This document shows positions 24,162 through 33,238 of a stretch of 41,012 bases of DNA, one piece after another. A model generated the notes under the pieces. It was not told where the DNA came from. It searched no databases and worked only from the letters and a program-made list of their open reading frames with translations. The stretch is from Gemmatimonadaceae bacterium (GTDB lineage: Bacteria > Gemmatimonadota > Gemmatimonadetes > Gemmatimonadales > Gemmatimonadaceae), in the NCBI GenBank assembly GCA_025362035.1, contig JANYIN010000209.1:1-41012 (forward strand). The letters are read 5' to 3'. Position 1 is the stretch's first letter. Each line of letters begins with the position of its first letter. The position numbers and the translations under genes are program-made.

Positions 24162-27100
24162 CTACGGTATCAGCGCGCGCGGCGGTGGGGTGATGATGTG
24201 CGGCGCGTCAGCCAGCGCCCGGTTGATCGCCGCGATGCGTCCCTGAATGAGCGCGTCGAGTCGGGCCTGCACCTGATCGACCTCGACACGCAGCTCCTGC
24301 AGCCGGAGCGATTCCCCGGCGGTGGGCGGCATGAGTGGCCGCGAGACCATCGTCGTGAGTGTCTGCACTTCCTCCCGTAGCCGCGGATACTGCCGGTAGC
24401 CGAGACCCGGAATGGGTCGCACGATCACGGAATCCCGAAAGTGCCGGAGCTCCCCGATGCCGGCGGCCACGTCACTCATCAATTGCGGCGTCGCACCCGG
24501 TACAGGGCCGATGCGTGCCGCGGCGTCGCTGTCACGCGCCTGGCGCAGTTGTTCCTGAAGCCTCGTGAGCTGTTGCAGGAGACTGTTGACGCTGGCGACG
24601 ATGCGATTCGTCTGTTCGGTCAGCTCCATTGTCCGAGCCGCGGCGTCGGACTGAGCGACCGCTTGCGCCGAAGTCATGTCGGATCTCGGGTCGAGTTGCA
24701 CCGTGACCGGCTTCGCGTACGACTTGCCATTGACGAGGAGCGTGACCGTGTACGTGCCGGCCAGGACGTAGCGGCCTCCCGCGAAGGGCGCGAATTCGTT
24801 CTCCTCGTCTGGCGTATCCGCCGCGGCCGCGCGGCGGAGGCGCAGCGCGGCGAGTGACGTGTCGGCCGCGGTCGAATCTGCGCCCGCCCCACCGCTGCGA
24901 CCGCCGCGAACCGGGGCGCTTCCCGCCGGCGGGTCCGTCTGCAGATCCCACGCGACTCGATTCATCCCTGCGTTGTCCGCGACGCGGCGCATGCGGCGAA
25001 CCACCCGACCATCCTTGTCGCTGATGGTGATGTTCACCTCGCCCGTCGGTTGCGCCTTGAGGTAGTACGTGATCAACGCGCCCTGGGGCGGATTCTCGCC
25101 AGCCCATTTTTTCTGGCCCAGGTTCCCGTCGCGGCGCCACATGTTCCAGCGCGTGGCGCGACGCACGTCGAAGAGGAGGACATCGGCGGCATCCGTCGAC
25201 CCGCGTTGCTGCAGGTACGTGATGTCGTCGAGGATGTACAGCCCGCGCCCATGCGTGGCGAGAAGAAGATCATTGTCCCGCGGATGCACCTGGATGTCGC
25301 GCACCGGGGTGACCGGCAATTCGCCGCGGAGCGAATGCCAGTGGGTGCCCCGGTCCCACGACGCCCAGATGCCCATCTCCGTGCCGGCATAGAGGAGGTT
25401 GTGGTTTCTGGGATCTTCACGGACCACGTGCGCCCATGCCGCGGCCGTCGGCAGATCGCCATTGATCTTTTTCCACGTCTTGCCGAAGTCCGTGGTCATG
25501 TACAGGTACGGCGCGTAGTCGTCGTCCTGATGATGGTCGGCGGCGACGTACGCGGTGCCGATGTCGGAGTGCGATGCTTCGACCGTGGGGATCCAGGCGT
25601 TCGCCTTGAGCCCCGGCACATTGGCGAAGACACTGGACCACGTTTTGCCGCCGTCGCGCGTGACCTGCACGTTGCCGTCGTCGCTGCCGACCCAGATGAC
25701 GTTCGAGTCGAGCGGAGAGGGCGCGATCGTCAGCAGCGTCGAATGGAATTCCGCCGCGGTATTGTCCACGACGACGGGTCCGCCGGACGACTGCTGCTTG
25801 GCCGGATCATTCGTCGTGAGGTCGGGCGAGATGACCTTCCACGACATCCCGTAATCCGTGGACTTGAACAACACGTTGCCGCCAAAATAAACGACGGCGG
25901 GATTCTCCGGCGACAGGGCGATCGGCGAATTCCAGTTGAACCGGTATTTGTGCGATATCATCGCGTCTCCCACGGAGCCGACGCGGTTTGGATAGGGGTA
26001 GATGGTCTTCTGCGTGCCGGTGCGCGTATCGGTGATGCTGATCATTCCACCCTGCGCATCGGAGTACACGAGCCACGGCTTGTCCATCACCGGGACGGTG
26101 AAGAACCCGTCACCTCCCGACACGGTGTACCAATCGTTCTTGCGAACGCCCTGACCCGTGGCGGTTTGACTCGGCCCACACCAGTTGCCGTTGTCCTGTA
26201 GCCCGCCGCACACCGTGTACGGCGTTTCCATGTCGTAGTTGATGTGATAGAACTGCGTGAAGGGGAAGGTGTTCACGACGTCGAAATTCCTACTGCCGTC
26301 GTAGCTCACCTGCCAGCCACCATCCGACCCACTCAGGATGTAGCGCGAATTCGTCGGGTCGATCCACATGGCCTGGTGATCGCCATGCACGTCGCGGGCA
26401 ATGGTGTGGAAGTTCGCGCCGCCATCCTCCGAGAGATACAGTGAGCCGGAGAGCGCGAACAGTCGGCTGGGGTTCGCCGGGTCGACGCGGATATCGGCAT
26501 AGTAGAAGGGCCGAAAGTTGATGTTCGGGTCGCGGTTCACCACGCGCCACCGTTCGCCACCGTCGTCGGAGCGCCACAGCTCGCCCTCCGTCTTCGTCTC
26601 GCTGATGACGTACACGATGTTGGGGTCGCTCGGCGCCACGGCCACGCCGATTCTGTCCATGTCGGTGGTTGGCAGTCCCCGGTTGCGATCCTTTCCCGAG
26701 AGGCGATCCCAGTGCGCGCCCCCGTCCACGGACTTCCAGACCGCGGTATTGCCGCCGCCTGACTCGAGATGCCACGCCCAGCGGCGATAGGTATACATGC
26801 CGGCGTAGACGATGTTCGAGTTGGCCTGGTCGGTCGAGAGATCGGAGCACGACGTGCCCGAGTCCACATAGAGCACCTTGTTCCAGCTCTTGCCCCCATC
26901 GGCACTCTTGAAGACGCCGCGCTCCTCGCTCGGTCCCCACTCGCGTCCAAGCGCGCAGACGTACAGCAGGTTGGGGTCGCGCGAGTCCACGTTGATGCGG
27001 GCGATCCGCTCCGACTTCTCGAGGCCGACGTGCGTCCAGTGCTCACCCGCATCGACCGACTTGTAGATGCCGTCCCCGATCGACGCGTTGTTGCGCGGGT

Positions 27101-27464
27101 TTCCTTCTCCGCTGCCGACGTAGATCACGTTGGGATCACTGGGCGCAATCGCGATCGCGCCAATCGAACCGACGTTCTGCTTGTCGAAGATCGGTTTGAA
27201 GGTGGTGCCTCCGTTCGTCGTCTTGATGATGCCGCCGTTGGCGCCGGCCACATAGTACACATCGCGGTTGCCCGGCACACCGGCAACGACGGACACGCGA
27301 CCAGCCTGATTGGCCGGCCCCACTGACCGCCATGGCATGAGGCGGCGTGGCGCGGCCGAGTCGCCGATAGCCGACGTCGATGCGGGCCGTACCGCTTGCG
27401 CGTTGAGCGTACTAGCGACGCAAACGACGCAGAGGGCGACGAATGAGCACGTGGAGCTCGGCAT
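24162..27464 (-). CDS. Large secreted VPS10/BNR-like beta-propeller protein
   Basis: A 1100-residue protein with a signal peptide (SFVALCVVCVASTLNAQ, to ~23). I count ten Asp-box (S/T-x-D/N-x-G-x-x-W/F) motifs, for example KTTNGGTTF, KSVDAGEHW, KSADGGKSW, KSVDGGAHW, RSDDGGERW, KSTDYGMSW and MTTDFGKTW, so it folds as one or two beta-propellers like sortilin VPS10 and BNR-type glycosidase-like proteins. The C-terminal ~300 residues hold a fibronectin-like segment (GEVNITISDKDGRVVRRM) and a helical region. Such proteins are common next to SusC/SusD genes, but the enzyme activity is unproven. It lies 54 bases downstream of an S9 peptidase gene and 12 bases before the exporter gene. Confidence 0.82.
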   Translation of the reverse strand: MPSSTCSFVALCVVCVASTLNAQAVRPASTSAIGDSAAPRRLMPWRSVGPANQAGRVSVVAGVPGNRDVYYVAGANGGIIKTTNGGTTFKPIFDKQNVGSIGAIAIAPSDPNVIYVGSGEGNPRNNASIGDGIYKSVDAGEHWTHVGLEKSERIARINVDSRDPNLLYVCALGREWGPSEERGVFKSADGGKSWNKVLYVDSGTSCSDLSTDQANSNIVYAGMYTYRRWAWHLESGGGNTAVWKSVDGGAHWDRLSGKDRNRGLPTTDMDRIGVAVAPSDPNIVYVISETKTEGELWRSDDGGERWRVVNRDPNINFRPFYYADIRVDPANPSRLFALSGSLYLSEDGGANFHTIARDVHGDHQAMWIDPTNSRYILSGSDGGWQVSYDGSRNFDVVNTFPFTQFYHINYDMETPYTVCGGLQDNGNWCGPSQTATGQGVRKNDWYTVSGGDGFFTVPVMDKPWLVYSDAQGGMISITDTRTGTQKTIYPYPNRVGSVGDAMISHKYRFNWNSPIALSPENPAVVYFGGNVLFKSTDYGMSWKVISPDLTTNDPAKQQSSGGPVVVDNTAAEFHSTLLTIAPSPLDSNVIWVGSDDGNVQVTRDGGKTWSSVFANVPGLKANAWIPTVEASHSDIGTAYVAADHHQDDDYAPYLYMTTDFGKTWKKINGDLPTAAAWAHVVREDPRNHNLLYAGTEMGIWASWDRGTHWHSLRGELPVTPVRDIQVHPRDNDLLLATHGRGLYILDDITYLQQRGSTDAADVLLFDVRRATRWNMWRRDGNLGQKKWAGENPPQGALITYYLKAQPTGEVNITISDKDGRVVRRMRRVADNAGMNRVAWDLQTDPPAGSAPVRGGRSGGAGADSTAADTSLAALRLRRAAAADTPDEENEFAPFAGGRYVLAGTYTVTLLVNGKSYAKPVTVQLDPRSDMTSAQAVAQSDAAARTMELTEQTNRIVASVNSLLQQLTRLQEQLRQARDSDAAARIGPVPGATPQLMSDVAAGIGELRHFRDSVIVRPIPGLGYRQYPRLREEVQTLTTMVSRPLMPPTAGESLRLQELRVEVDQVQARLDALIQGRIAAINRALADAPHIITPPPRALIP

Positions 27465-27518
27465 TCGGAGAGTGCGTTGAAGGTGGTGGCGAAGAATCGG
27501 CAGCGAAGCGTCCCGGTA

Positions 27519-29894
27519 TTACGGCGCGGCAGCGGTGCTCGGGACGTGGAGTGCAAAGTCATGCGGCGGCTCGACCCTCAGCAGGTGCGCCACGAAGTAG
27601 TCCCACGTCCGGCGAATGGCGTAGGGATCGGCCGCGAATCCGTGGTTGCGGTTGGGCAGCTCGAGCGAGTCGAACTCCTTGTTCGCCTTCACCAACGCAT
27701 TGATCAGCAGTTGCGTGTTCACCGGGCTCACGTTGTCGTCCATCGTCCCGTACATCAACAGCAGCTTGCCTTTCAGGTTCGAGGCGAGGCGCCAGTTGGC
27801 CTGCGAGTCGAAGTTGTCCGTGCTGTCCGCCTTGCGCGTGAGCAGCCCCTGATACTTCTCTCCCCAGGTGTAGTCGTAGCTCCGGTTGTCGTGATTCCCC
27901 GCCCCCGACACCGCGACCGTGAAGAAGTCCGGAAAGCGAAGGATCGCATCGGTGGAGGAGAACCCCCCGCCCGAATGTCCGTAGATACCGACGCGCGTGA
28001 CGTCGATTTCCGGAAACCGTGCGGCGAGCTGCTTGATCGCGCTCACATGATCCGCGATGCCGTTGTCGCCCATGTTGCCGTAGTAGCTGTCGTGGAACGC
28101 CTTCGAGCGGAACGGAGTCCCCATCGCGTCGAGTTCGATGACGAAGAATCCGAGTTCCGCGAGCCCCGCGTTCGTGGAGTGGACCGACGAAGCGAAGGCG
28201 CGGTTGCCGATCGGGCCAACCTGTGGCCCAGGGTAGATGTTGTCGATGATCGGGTATTTCCGCGTGGGATCGACGGTCGATGGGCGGAACATCACGCCAT
28301 AGAGGTCGGTGACGCCGTCGCGTGCTTTGACCGTGAAGGGAATGGGCATCCGCCAGCCAACGTCGAACAGTCTGCTGGCGTTGGCGCGCTGCACTTCGCG
28401 CACGAGCGAGCCATCGGCGCGGCGCATCACGGATACCGGTAACGCGTCGAGGCGGGAGTAGTTGTCGAGAAAGAACTTGCCGGATGGCGATACCGAGACG
28501 TCGTGATCGGCGTTCTCCGGCGTGAGCAGCTCGGGCGATGAACCCTCGAGCCGTACACGATACAGATTCCGAAAGTACGGATCGCGCCCGTCCTCTCGCC
28601 CTCGACCCGTGAAATACACCCAGCCAGCCGCGTCGTCGATTCGTAGCACGTCACCCACCGTCCATGGGCCGCGTGTAAGCTGACGCTCTATCGCGCCGGT
28701 CTGCCCGTTGACCAGATAGAGGTGCGCCCAACCGTCTCGTTCCGAGAACCACACCACGTCACGATCGTGGTGGACGGGCCGCCAGTTCGGGATGCCTCCG
28801 GAGGCAAGGTTCGTTTCGACGAACGTCTTGCTCTTCTCCTGGAGGACGGTGCGCGCGGCCCCCGTGGCGGCGTCCACCTCGAGCAGATCGAGTTGGTGAT
28901 ATCCGCGAGCGCCATACGTCATGAAGAGATGGTCGCCCACGGCATCCCAACGCATGTCCTTGATCACGCTGTCCGTCGTCAGCCAGCAGCAACTGGTATT
29001 CACCGCGGGCTGCGGCGGCCGATTTACCTTGATCGCACCGCGCGACGCCACATCGATTACGTACGTATCGTAGCGCGGAATGATGGAGTCACCCGGCAGG
29101 GCGTACGGATAGCTGTGCAGCACCGCGGCGGGGCTCTTCGTCTCGAGCAGATACATCCGTCGCACGCCGCGCTCGTCCATCTTGTACGTCGCGATGCGAC
29201 GCGAGTCGGGAGACCAGACCAGCACAGGGCGCTGATCGCGCTTCTCGAGGACCACCGTTACCTGCTGGCAGCACCCGGTGGGTTTGGCGTAGCCGAAATC
29301 GGGCGCCGCGTCCGTGGTGAGCTGCGTCTCCGTGCCGGTTGCGAGTTCGCGGACCCATACGTTGTCGCCGCGGGTGAAGGCCGCCCATTTACCGTCGGGC
29401 GATCCCACCTCCGAGACGCGATCGAGCGGAATGGAATCCGGACCCGCGCACGCGTACGTCGTGAGATCGCATCGCCACTGCTTGCCCTTGGCCGTCGCAA
29501 AGCGGACCGCGCGCTCGCCGTCCACGAAGCGGATGTCCCGAAACAGCAGCTTGTCCGGATCCATGCTGGTGTCGGCCGCGACGCTCAACGAGGCGGCCAG
29601 GCGCGCGTGATCGAACGCCGGCCGTCGTGCGCCGGTGGTGGCGTCCACCACGACGAACTCGTAGCCGCGGGACGTGCGATTCCGGAACCAGAATCGGTCA
29701 CCCGCACCAGCGATCCAGTGCGGTTGAATCGCATCGTTGGTCACGAGTTCCTGCGCATTGGGGCCGAGAAAACGTTCGCCGCGCACATAGTCGGCTCGGG
29801 TGCCGTTGTGCTGCGCCGCTGCCGTCTCGAGCGCCAGCGCGAGACCGAGCAGGGCGTACCGCGGCACGCACGATCTCCGTCGCATTTGAATCAT
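27519..29894 (-). CDS. S9 family peptidase (dipeptidyl-peptidase IV-like), copy 1
   Basis: A 791-residue protein with a signal sequence (YALLGLALALETAAAQ). The N-terminal half is a DPP-IV-type beta-propeller (WSPDSRRIATYKMDERGV, WFSERDGWAHLYLVNGQTG). The C-terminal hydrolase domain has nucleophile S641 in YGHSGGGFSSTDAI, the Asp in YGTMDDNVSP and the His in PNRNHGF, so the triad is complete. It should release dipeptides or cut after Pro/Ala in the periplasm. It shares long identical stretches with the S9 gene at the window edge (HDNRSY, EKYQGLL, HSGGGF), so the two are paralogues. ATG 29894 overlaps the TGA of the upstream S9 gene; ATG 29885 is an alternative. Confidence 0.9.
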   Translation of the reverse strand: MIQMRRRSCVPRYALLGLALALETAAAQHNGTRADYVRGERFLGPNAQELVTNDAIQPHWIAGAGDRFWFRNRTSRGYEFVVVDATTGARRPAFDHARLAASLSVAADTSMDPDKLLFRDIRFVDGERAVRFATAKGKQWRCDLTTYACAGPDSIPLDRVSEVGSPDGKWAAFTRGDNVWVRELATGTETQLTTDAAPDFGYAKPTGCCQQVTVVLEKRDQRPVLVWSPDSRRIATYKMDERGVRRMYLLETKSPAAVLHSYPYALPGDSIIPRYDTYVIDVASRGAIKVNRPPQPAVNTSCCWLTTDSVIKDMRWDAVGDHLFMTYGARGYHQLDLLEVDAATGAARTVLQEKSKTFVETNLASGGIPNWRPVHHDRDVVWFSERDGWAHLYLVNGQTGAIERQLTRGPWTVGDVLRIDDAAGWVYFTGRGREDGRDPYFRNLYRVRLEGSSPELLTPENADHDVSVSPSGKFFLDNYSRLDALPVSVMRRADGSLVREVQRANASRLFDVGWRMPIPFTVKARDGVTDLYGVMFRPSTVDPTRKYPIIDNIYPGPQVGPIGNRAFASSVHSTNAGLAELGFFVIELDAMGTPFRSKAFHDSYYGNMGDNGIADHVSAIKQLAARFPEIDVTRVGIYGHSGGGFSSTDAILRFPDFFTVAVSGAGNHDNRSYDYTWGEKYQGLLTRKADSTDNFDSQANWRLASNLKGKLLLMYGTMDDNVSPVNTQLLINALVKANKEFDSLELPNRNHGFAADPYAIRRTWDYFVAHLLRVEPPHDFALHVPSTAAAP

Positions 29895-32524
29895 GGGGTG
29901 GCGGGTAGGACCGAGACGGCGGCCGGCTTCGGTACGGTGATCCAGCGTGCGTTCCACGCGTCCGGCTGGCCGCGCAGGCGCGAGTCGTACCAGTCGAGCA
30001 TGGTGCCGTACAGCGTGTTCGTGACGGACGGACGGGAATTGATCCCGTGGTTCTCGCCGTAGATGCGCACGTATTCGGCGTCGAGACCGAGCATCTTGAG
30101 TGCCGTGAACATCTGCTCCGATTCGTTCGTCGGAACGTTGGTGTCAGCCGTCCCGTGAATGAGGAGGAGCGGCGAATGAATGCGGTCGGCTTGGAACAGC
30201 GGCGACCGATCGACGAACACATCCTTCCTGTTCCACGGGTAGCACCCGGGACACGTCCCTTCGGTGTAACTGTAGCCCGTCCACCCCGCACCCCAATAGG
30301 CGGGAATGTTGCTGATGCCCGCGATCGAGATCGACGCGGTGAAGAGGTTGGTGCGCGTGGCCAGGTGCATCGTCATGAAGCCACCGTACGAGTGGCCGAA
30401 GTTTCCGACATGCCGCGAGTCGACGAAGGCATGCGCGCGTTCGAACTGTTGCACGCCCTCGATGATGTCCGTGCCCGCCGGGAAGCCCCAGTCATTGATG
30501 TGCAGGTTGGCGAACTGCTGGCCGTAGCCGGGCGTCCCCGCCGGATTCAGCATGAACACCACGTATCCGTTGGACGCGAACCACAGCAGCCGCTGATCGA
30601 ATGCCTTCTTCATCGGCAGCGTGCCGCCGTAGTAGTGCACGATCATGGGATAGGTCCGCGTCGAGTCGAAGCCGGGTGGCAGCCAATACCACCCCTCGAT
30701 CCTCGCGCCCTTGCTGTTGGTGAACTCCCAACTGCGCCAACTCGGCATCGCCACCGGACCGGCCAGCGCGGTCGCCGAGGGCTGGTCGAGCAGGACGGCG
30801 GGCGAGCCCGCATTCAAGGGGATCCGATAGACGGCCGGCGGCGTGGTGGGCGTCTGCGCGGCCGCGACCATGACCGTGGCTCCGAATCCGTTTGCCGTGA
30901 TGGCCTCGCCCGGCGTGGCCATCGCTTCGAGCGGCGGCTGGCGGTCGAGAGAACTCGGCACGGGCCCACTGGTGCGCGCCGCAATGGTGCGGGCCCCCGC
31001 GTCGGCAATCACGTAGATCCGCTGGTCACGCGGATTCCAGCTGATCGCGTGGTTGCAGCTCACGGCGGGAACGAAACCCCCACTGAGCCGCACGAGCGAC
31101 GGGCGCTTGATGTTGATGGCATACAACTCGGACTCGTAGACGCTGAACGTCGAATCGGCGCTCGTGAGCGTCTCCGCGGCGCTGGCACAGAACGCCACCG
31201 CGTTCCCATCCGCCGACCACGCGAAGTACGTGGGCGCGCCGAACGCTTCGTGCGGCAGGTCGAGCAGCTTGCGCGTACTCACGTCGTTGAGATCCAGCTG
31301 CCAGATTTCCGCGCGAAGCCACGGACGCCCGGTCGGTACGCGAATGCTGCGGGCGAAGACGATGTGTCGGCCGTCGGGAGAGAGCTTCGCGCCCTCCACC
31401 GAATACATCGTGTCACCCACCAGCTTCACACTCGTCCCCGCCTTCAGGTTCAGCGCGTTCAGCTGCGCTTTCTCGGGCCAGAAGCTCCATCGATCCCAGA
31501 CTTCCGTGAGACGCTGCGCGTCTCCTGGACTGAAGGCCTCTGGCGCGCCAAGATGCGCCGTTGAGGTGTAGTAGATCCAGTCTCCGTTCGCGCTCCATTC
31601 GGCGGGACTCAGGCCGCGCTCGCCCCGAAGCATGCGTTCGCTCTGACCCTTGGCGGCGTCCCAGACCCACAGATCGCGACCGGTCGATCCTTTCTTGTCG
31701 GTTGCCGTGAGGAACGCGAGCCGCGCGCCGTCGCGCGACCAACTCGGCGCCGAGGCATCCGCGCCGTTGAGCTGCGTGAGCAGGCGTCCGGTCGCGAGAT
31801 CGTGGATCTCGAGCGTCGTCACGGAGCGATCGTTCATCTCGTCAAATCGGCGCACGACCCACGCAACGCGCTGCCCCGTAGGGTCGACGGCTACGTCGTT
31901 GACGTCCGCGGTCTTCATCAATTCCCCGAGCGTGACGTTATGCCGCGGGTCGACGCCGGCGGTGATCTGTGCCGCCGGCACCGATGCGTCCAGCCGCATC
32001 GCCAGGGACAGCGCCGTGTCAGCGGGCTGGAAGAGCTGCACCATGAGGAGGTGCTTGCCGCGGCGCAGTGTCACGCTGTCCGCGCTCACGCGAACGCCGT
32101 CCAGCGATACGCTGCGACGTGCCGGGGGGACGCCGTCGATGTTCAGCTTGGCGCGCGTGTACCGGTCTGCGTCGAGGTAGCTGACCGCGTAGACGATCGC
32201 GCTCGTCGCACTCGACGCGATCCGCAGCGGTCCGGCGGACACGTCGCGCGCCACCCACGTGGTGGAACTGTTGTCGAGCCAGTTCACGACCTGGCCGGCC
32301 GCCGGCCACCCGTGTTCGATGGACACGCGGGCGGAGGCCAGCGATGCCGAATCGTTGGCGGCGCTGAAGGCGGCGGCACGCGCCGGCACCGGCCCCAGCA
32401 CGAGCCAGACGGAAACGGGCACACTTGTATGACCTTGCGCCCGGAGGAATACCGAGGGAACGGCGAGTAGCGCGCAGCCCACCAGCAGGGATGCGCGCAG
32501 CGTGGATCGGTTGCGCAGAGTCAT
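29891..32524 (-). CDS. S9 family prolyl-oligopeptidase-like hydrolase
   Basis: An 877-residue protein with a signal peptide (ASLLVGCALLAVPSVFLRAQ). A ~200-residue N-terminal beta-rich region without a clear match is followed by WD40-like propeller repeats (VDPTGQRVAWVVRRFD, PSWSRDGARLAFLTA, LSPDGRHIVFARS). The hydrolase domain has nucleophile S712 in GHSYGGFMTMHL, the Asp in HGTADTNVPT and the His in YGENHGINS. It belongs to a different S9 subgroup from its two neighbours. It should cleave oligopeptides in the periplasm. It starts 19 bases after the cupredoxin stop and overlaps the next S9 gene by ATGA, which indicates one transcript with susC-susD. Confidence 0.88.
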   Translation of the reverse strand: MTLRNRSTLRASLLVGCALLAVPSVFLRAQGHTSVPVSVWLVLGPVPARAAAFSAANDSASLASARVSIEHGWPAAGQVVNWLDNSSTTWVARDVSAGPLRIASSATSAIVYAVSYLDADRYTRAKLNIDGVPPARRSVSLDGVRVSADSVTLRRGKHLLMVQLFQPADTALSLAMRLDASVPAAQITAGVDPRHNVTLGELMKTADVNDVAVDPTGQRVAWVVRRFDEMNDRSVTTLEIHDLATGRLLTQLNGADASAPSWSRDGARLAFLTATDKKGSTGRDLWVWDAAKGQSERMLRGERGLSPAEWSANGDWIYYTSTAHLGAPEAFSPGDAQRLTEVWDRWSFWPEKAQLNALNLKAGTSVKLVGDTMYSVEGAKLSPDGRHIVFARSIRVPTGRPWLRAEIWQLDLNDVSTRKLLDLPHEAFGAPTYFAWSADGNAVAFCASAAETLTSADSTFSVYESELYAINIKRPSLVRLSGGFVPAVSCNHAISWNPRDQRIYVIADAGARTIAARTSGPVPSSLDRQPPLEAMATPGEAITANGFGATVMVAAAQTPTTPPAVYRIPLNAGSPAVLLDQPSATALAGPVAMPSWRSWEFTNSKGARIEGWYWLPPGFDSTRTYPMIVHYYGGTLPMKKAFDQRLLWFASNGYVVFMLNPAGTPGYGQQFANLHINDWGFPAGTDIIEGVQQFERAHAFVDSRHVGNFGHSYGGFMTMHLATRTNLFTASISIAGISNIPAYWGAGWTGYSYTEGTCPGCYPWNRKDVFVDRSPLFQADRIHSPLLLIHGTADTNVPTNESEQMFTALKMLGLDAEYVRIYGENHGINSRPSVTNTLYGTMLDWYDSRLRGQPDAWNARWITVPKPAAVSVLPATP

Positions 32525-32543
32525 TGGCTGTCCGGGGTATGCG

Positions 32544-33227
32544 TTACGGAACGACCTGGAGCGTGGCGATCATCTCCGTACCGTGGTACGTGCAGCGATA
32601 GGAAAACGTCCCGAGTTGATTCGACGTCCACATGAAGTTGCCGTCGTGCGCGATCGGACCGGAGTCGCCCCACGGGCCTCCGCTCACGGTGTGCGGCACC
32701 AGACCTACGTTGTACCAGCAGACCACGGTGCCAATGGGCACCACGACCGTGCCGTTCGGCGTACCGGCCGGCTGCTCCTGGAAGAAGAAGTCGCCGGCAT
32801 AGATCTCACGATCGGGGTGCGCCGTGGTGCTCACGACGACGCGAAACTGGAAGACCGTCGCGGCGCCGGCAGCCACGGCGATCCGCACGGGGTTCACGAG
32901 GGGTTCCGGTACGTCCGCCTGATTGGACCCCCAGTATCGCAACAGATATTCGCCTGTCGCGACCTGGCCGAAATCGAACTGTCCCGTGGAGTCGACGTCG
33001 GCGTATGTGCCGGGACTGAGTCCGTTCTTCTGCAGGAGATAGATACGCCCGATCCCCTGCGCGCGTCCGTTCATGTCCACGACGGAACCGCGCAGGGCAC
33101 CAGTGACAGTCGAGGAAACGACGCCGGTCGAATCGCTCGCGCACGCCTCAACGACTTCGAGCAGGGTGATGCCGGCGACAGCCGCACCGACGCCCGCGAT
33201 GAACCGTCGCCGGTTCATCGTGGGCAT
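32544..33227 (-). CDS. Tat-exported cupredoxin with an SdrD/carboxypeptidase-like beta-sandwich
   Basis: A 227-residue protein. MNRRRFIAGVGAAVAGITLL is a twin-arginine type signal. C29 (VVEAC) gives a possible lipoprotein site. Residues ~40-135 look like a carboxypeptidase-regulatory beta-sandwich (GALRGSVVDMNGRAQGIG). Residues ~145-227 are plastocyanin-like, with a complete type 1 copper site: H179 (VPHTV), C212, H215 and M219 (CTYHGTEM). It should therefore bind copper and transfer electrons, or store copper, in the periplasm or at the outer membrane. It sits 11 bases after susD and 19 before the prolyl-oligopeptidase gene. ATG 33227 was chosen over 33218; an extension to 33257 overlaps susD. 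Its role in a peptide-uptake operon is not obvious. Confidence 0.82.
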   Translation of the reverse strand: MPTMNRRRFIAGVGAAVAGITLLEVVEACASDSTGVVSSTVTGALRGSVVDMNGRAQGIGRIYLLQKNGLSPGTYADVDSTGQFDFGQVATGEYLLRYWGSNQADVPEPLVNPVRIAVAAGAATVFQFRVVVSTTAHPDREIYAGDFFFQEQPAGTPNGTVVVPIGTVVCWYNVGLVPHTVSGGPWGDSGPIAHDGNFMWTSNQLGTFSYRCTYHGTEMIATLQVVP

Positions 33228-33238
33228 CGTCCCGCCGA

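Noticed and set aside
30047..31564. Rightward 505-codon frame opposite the prolyl-oligopeptidase
   Set aside because: Composition is that of a GC-rich shadow and the opposite strand encodes a complete catalytic triad.
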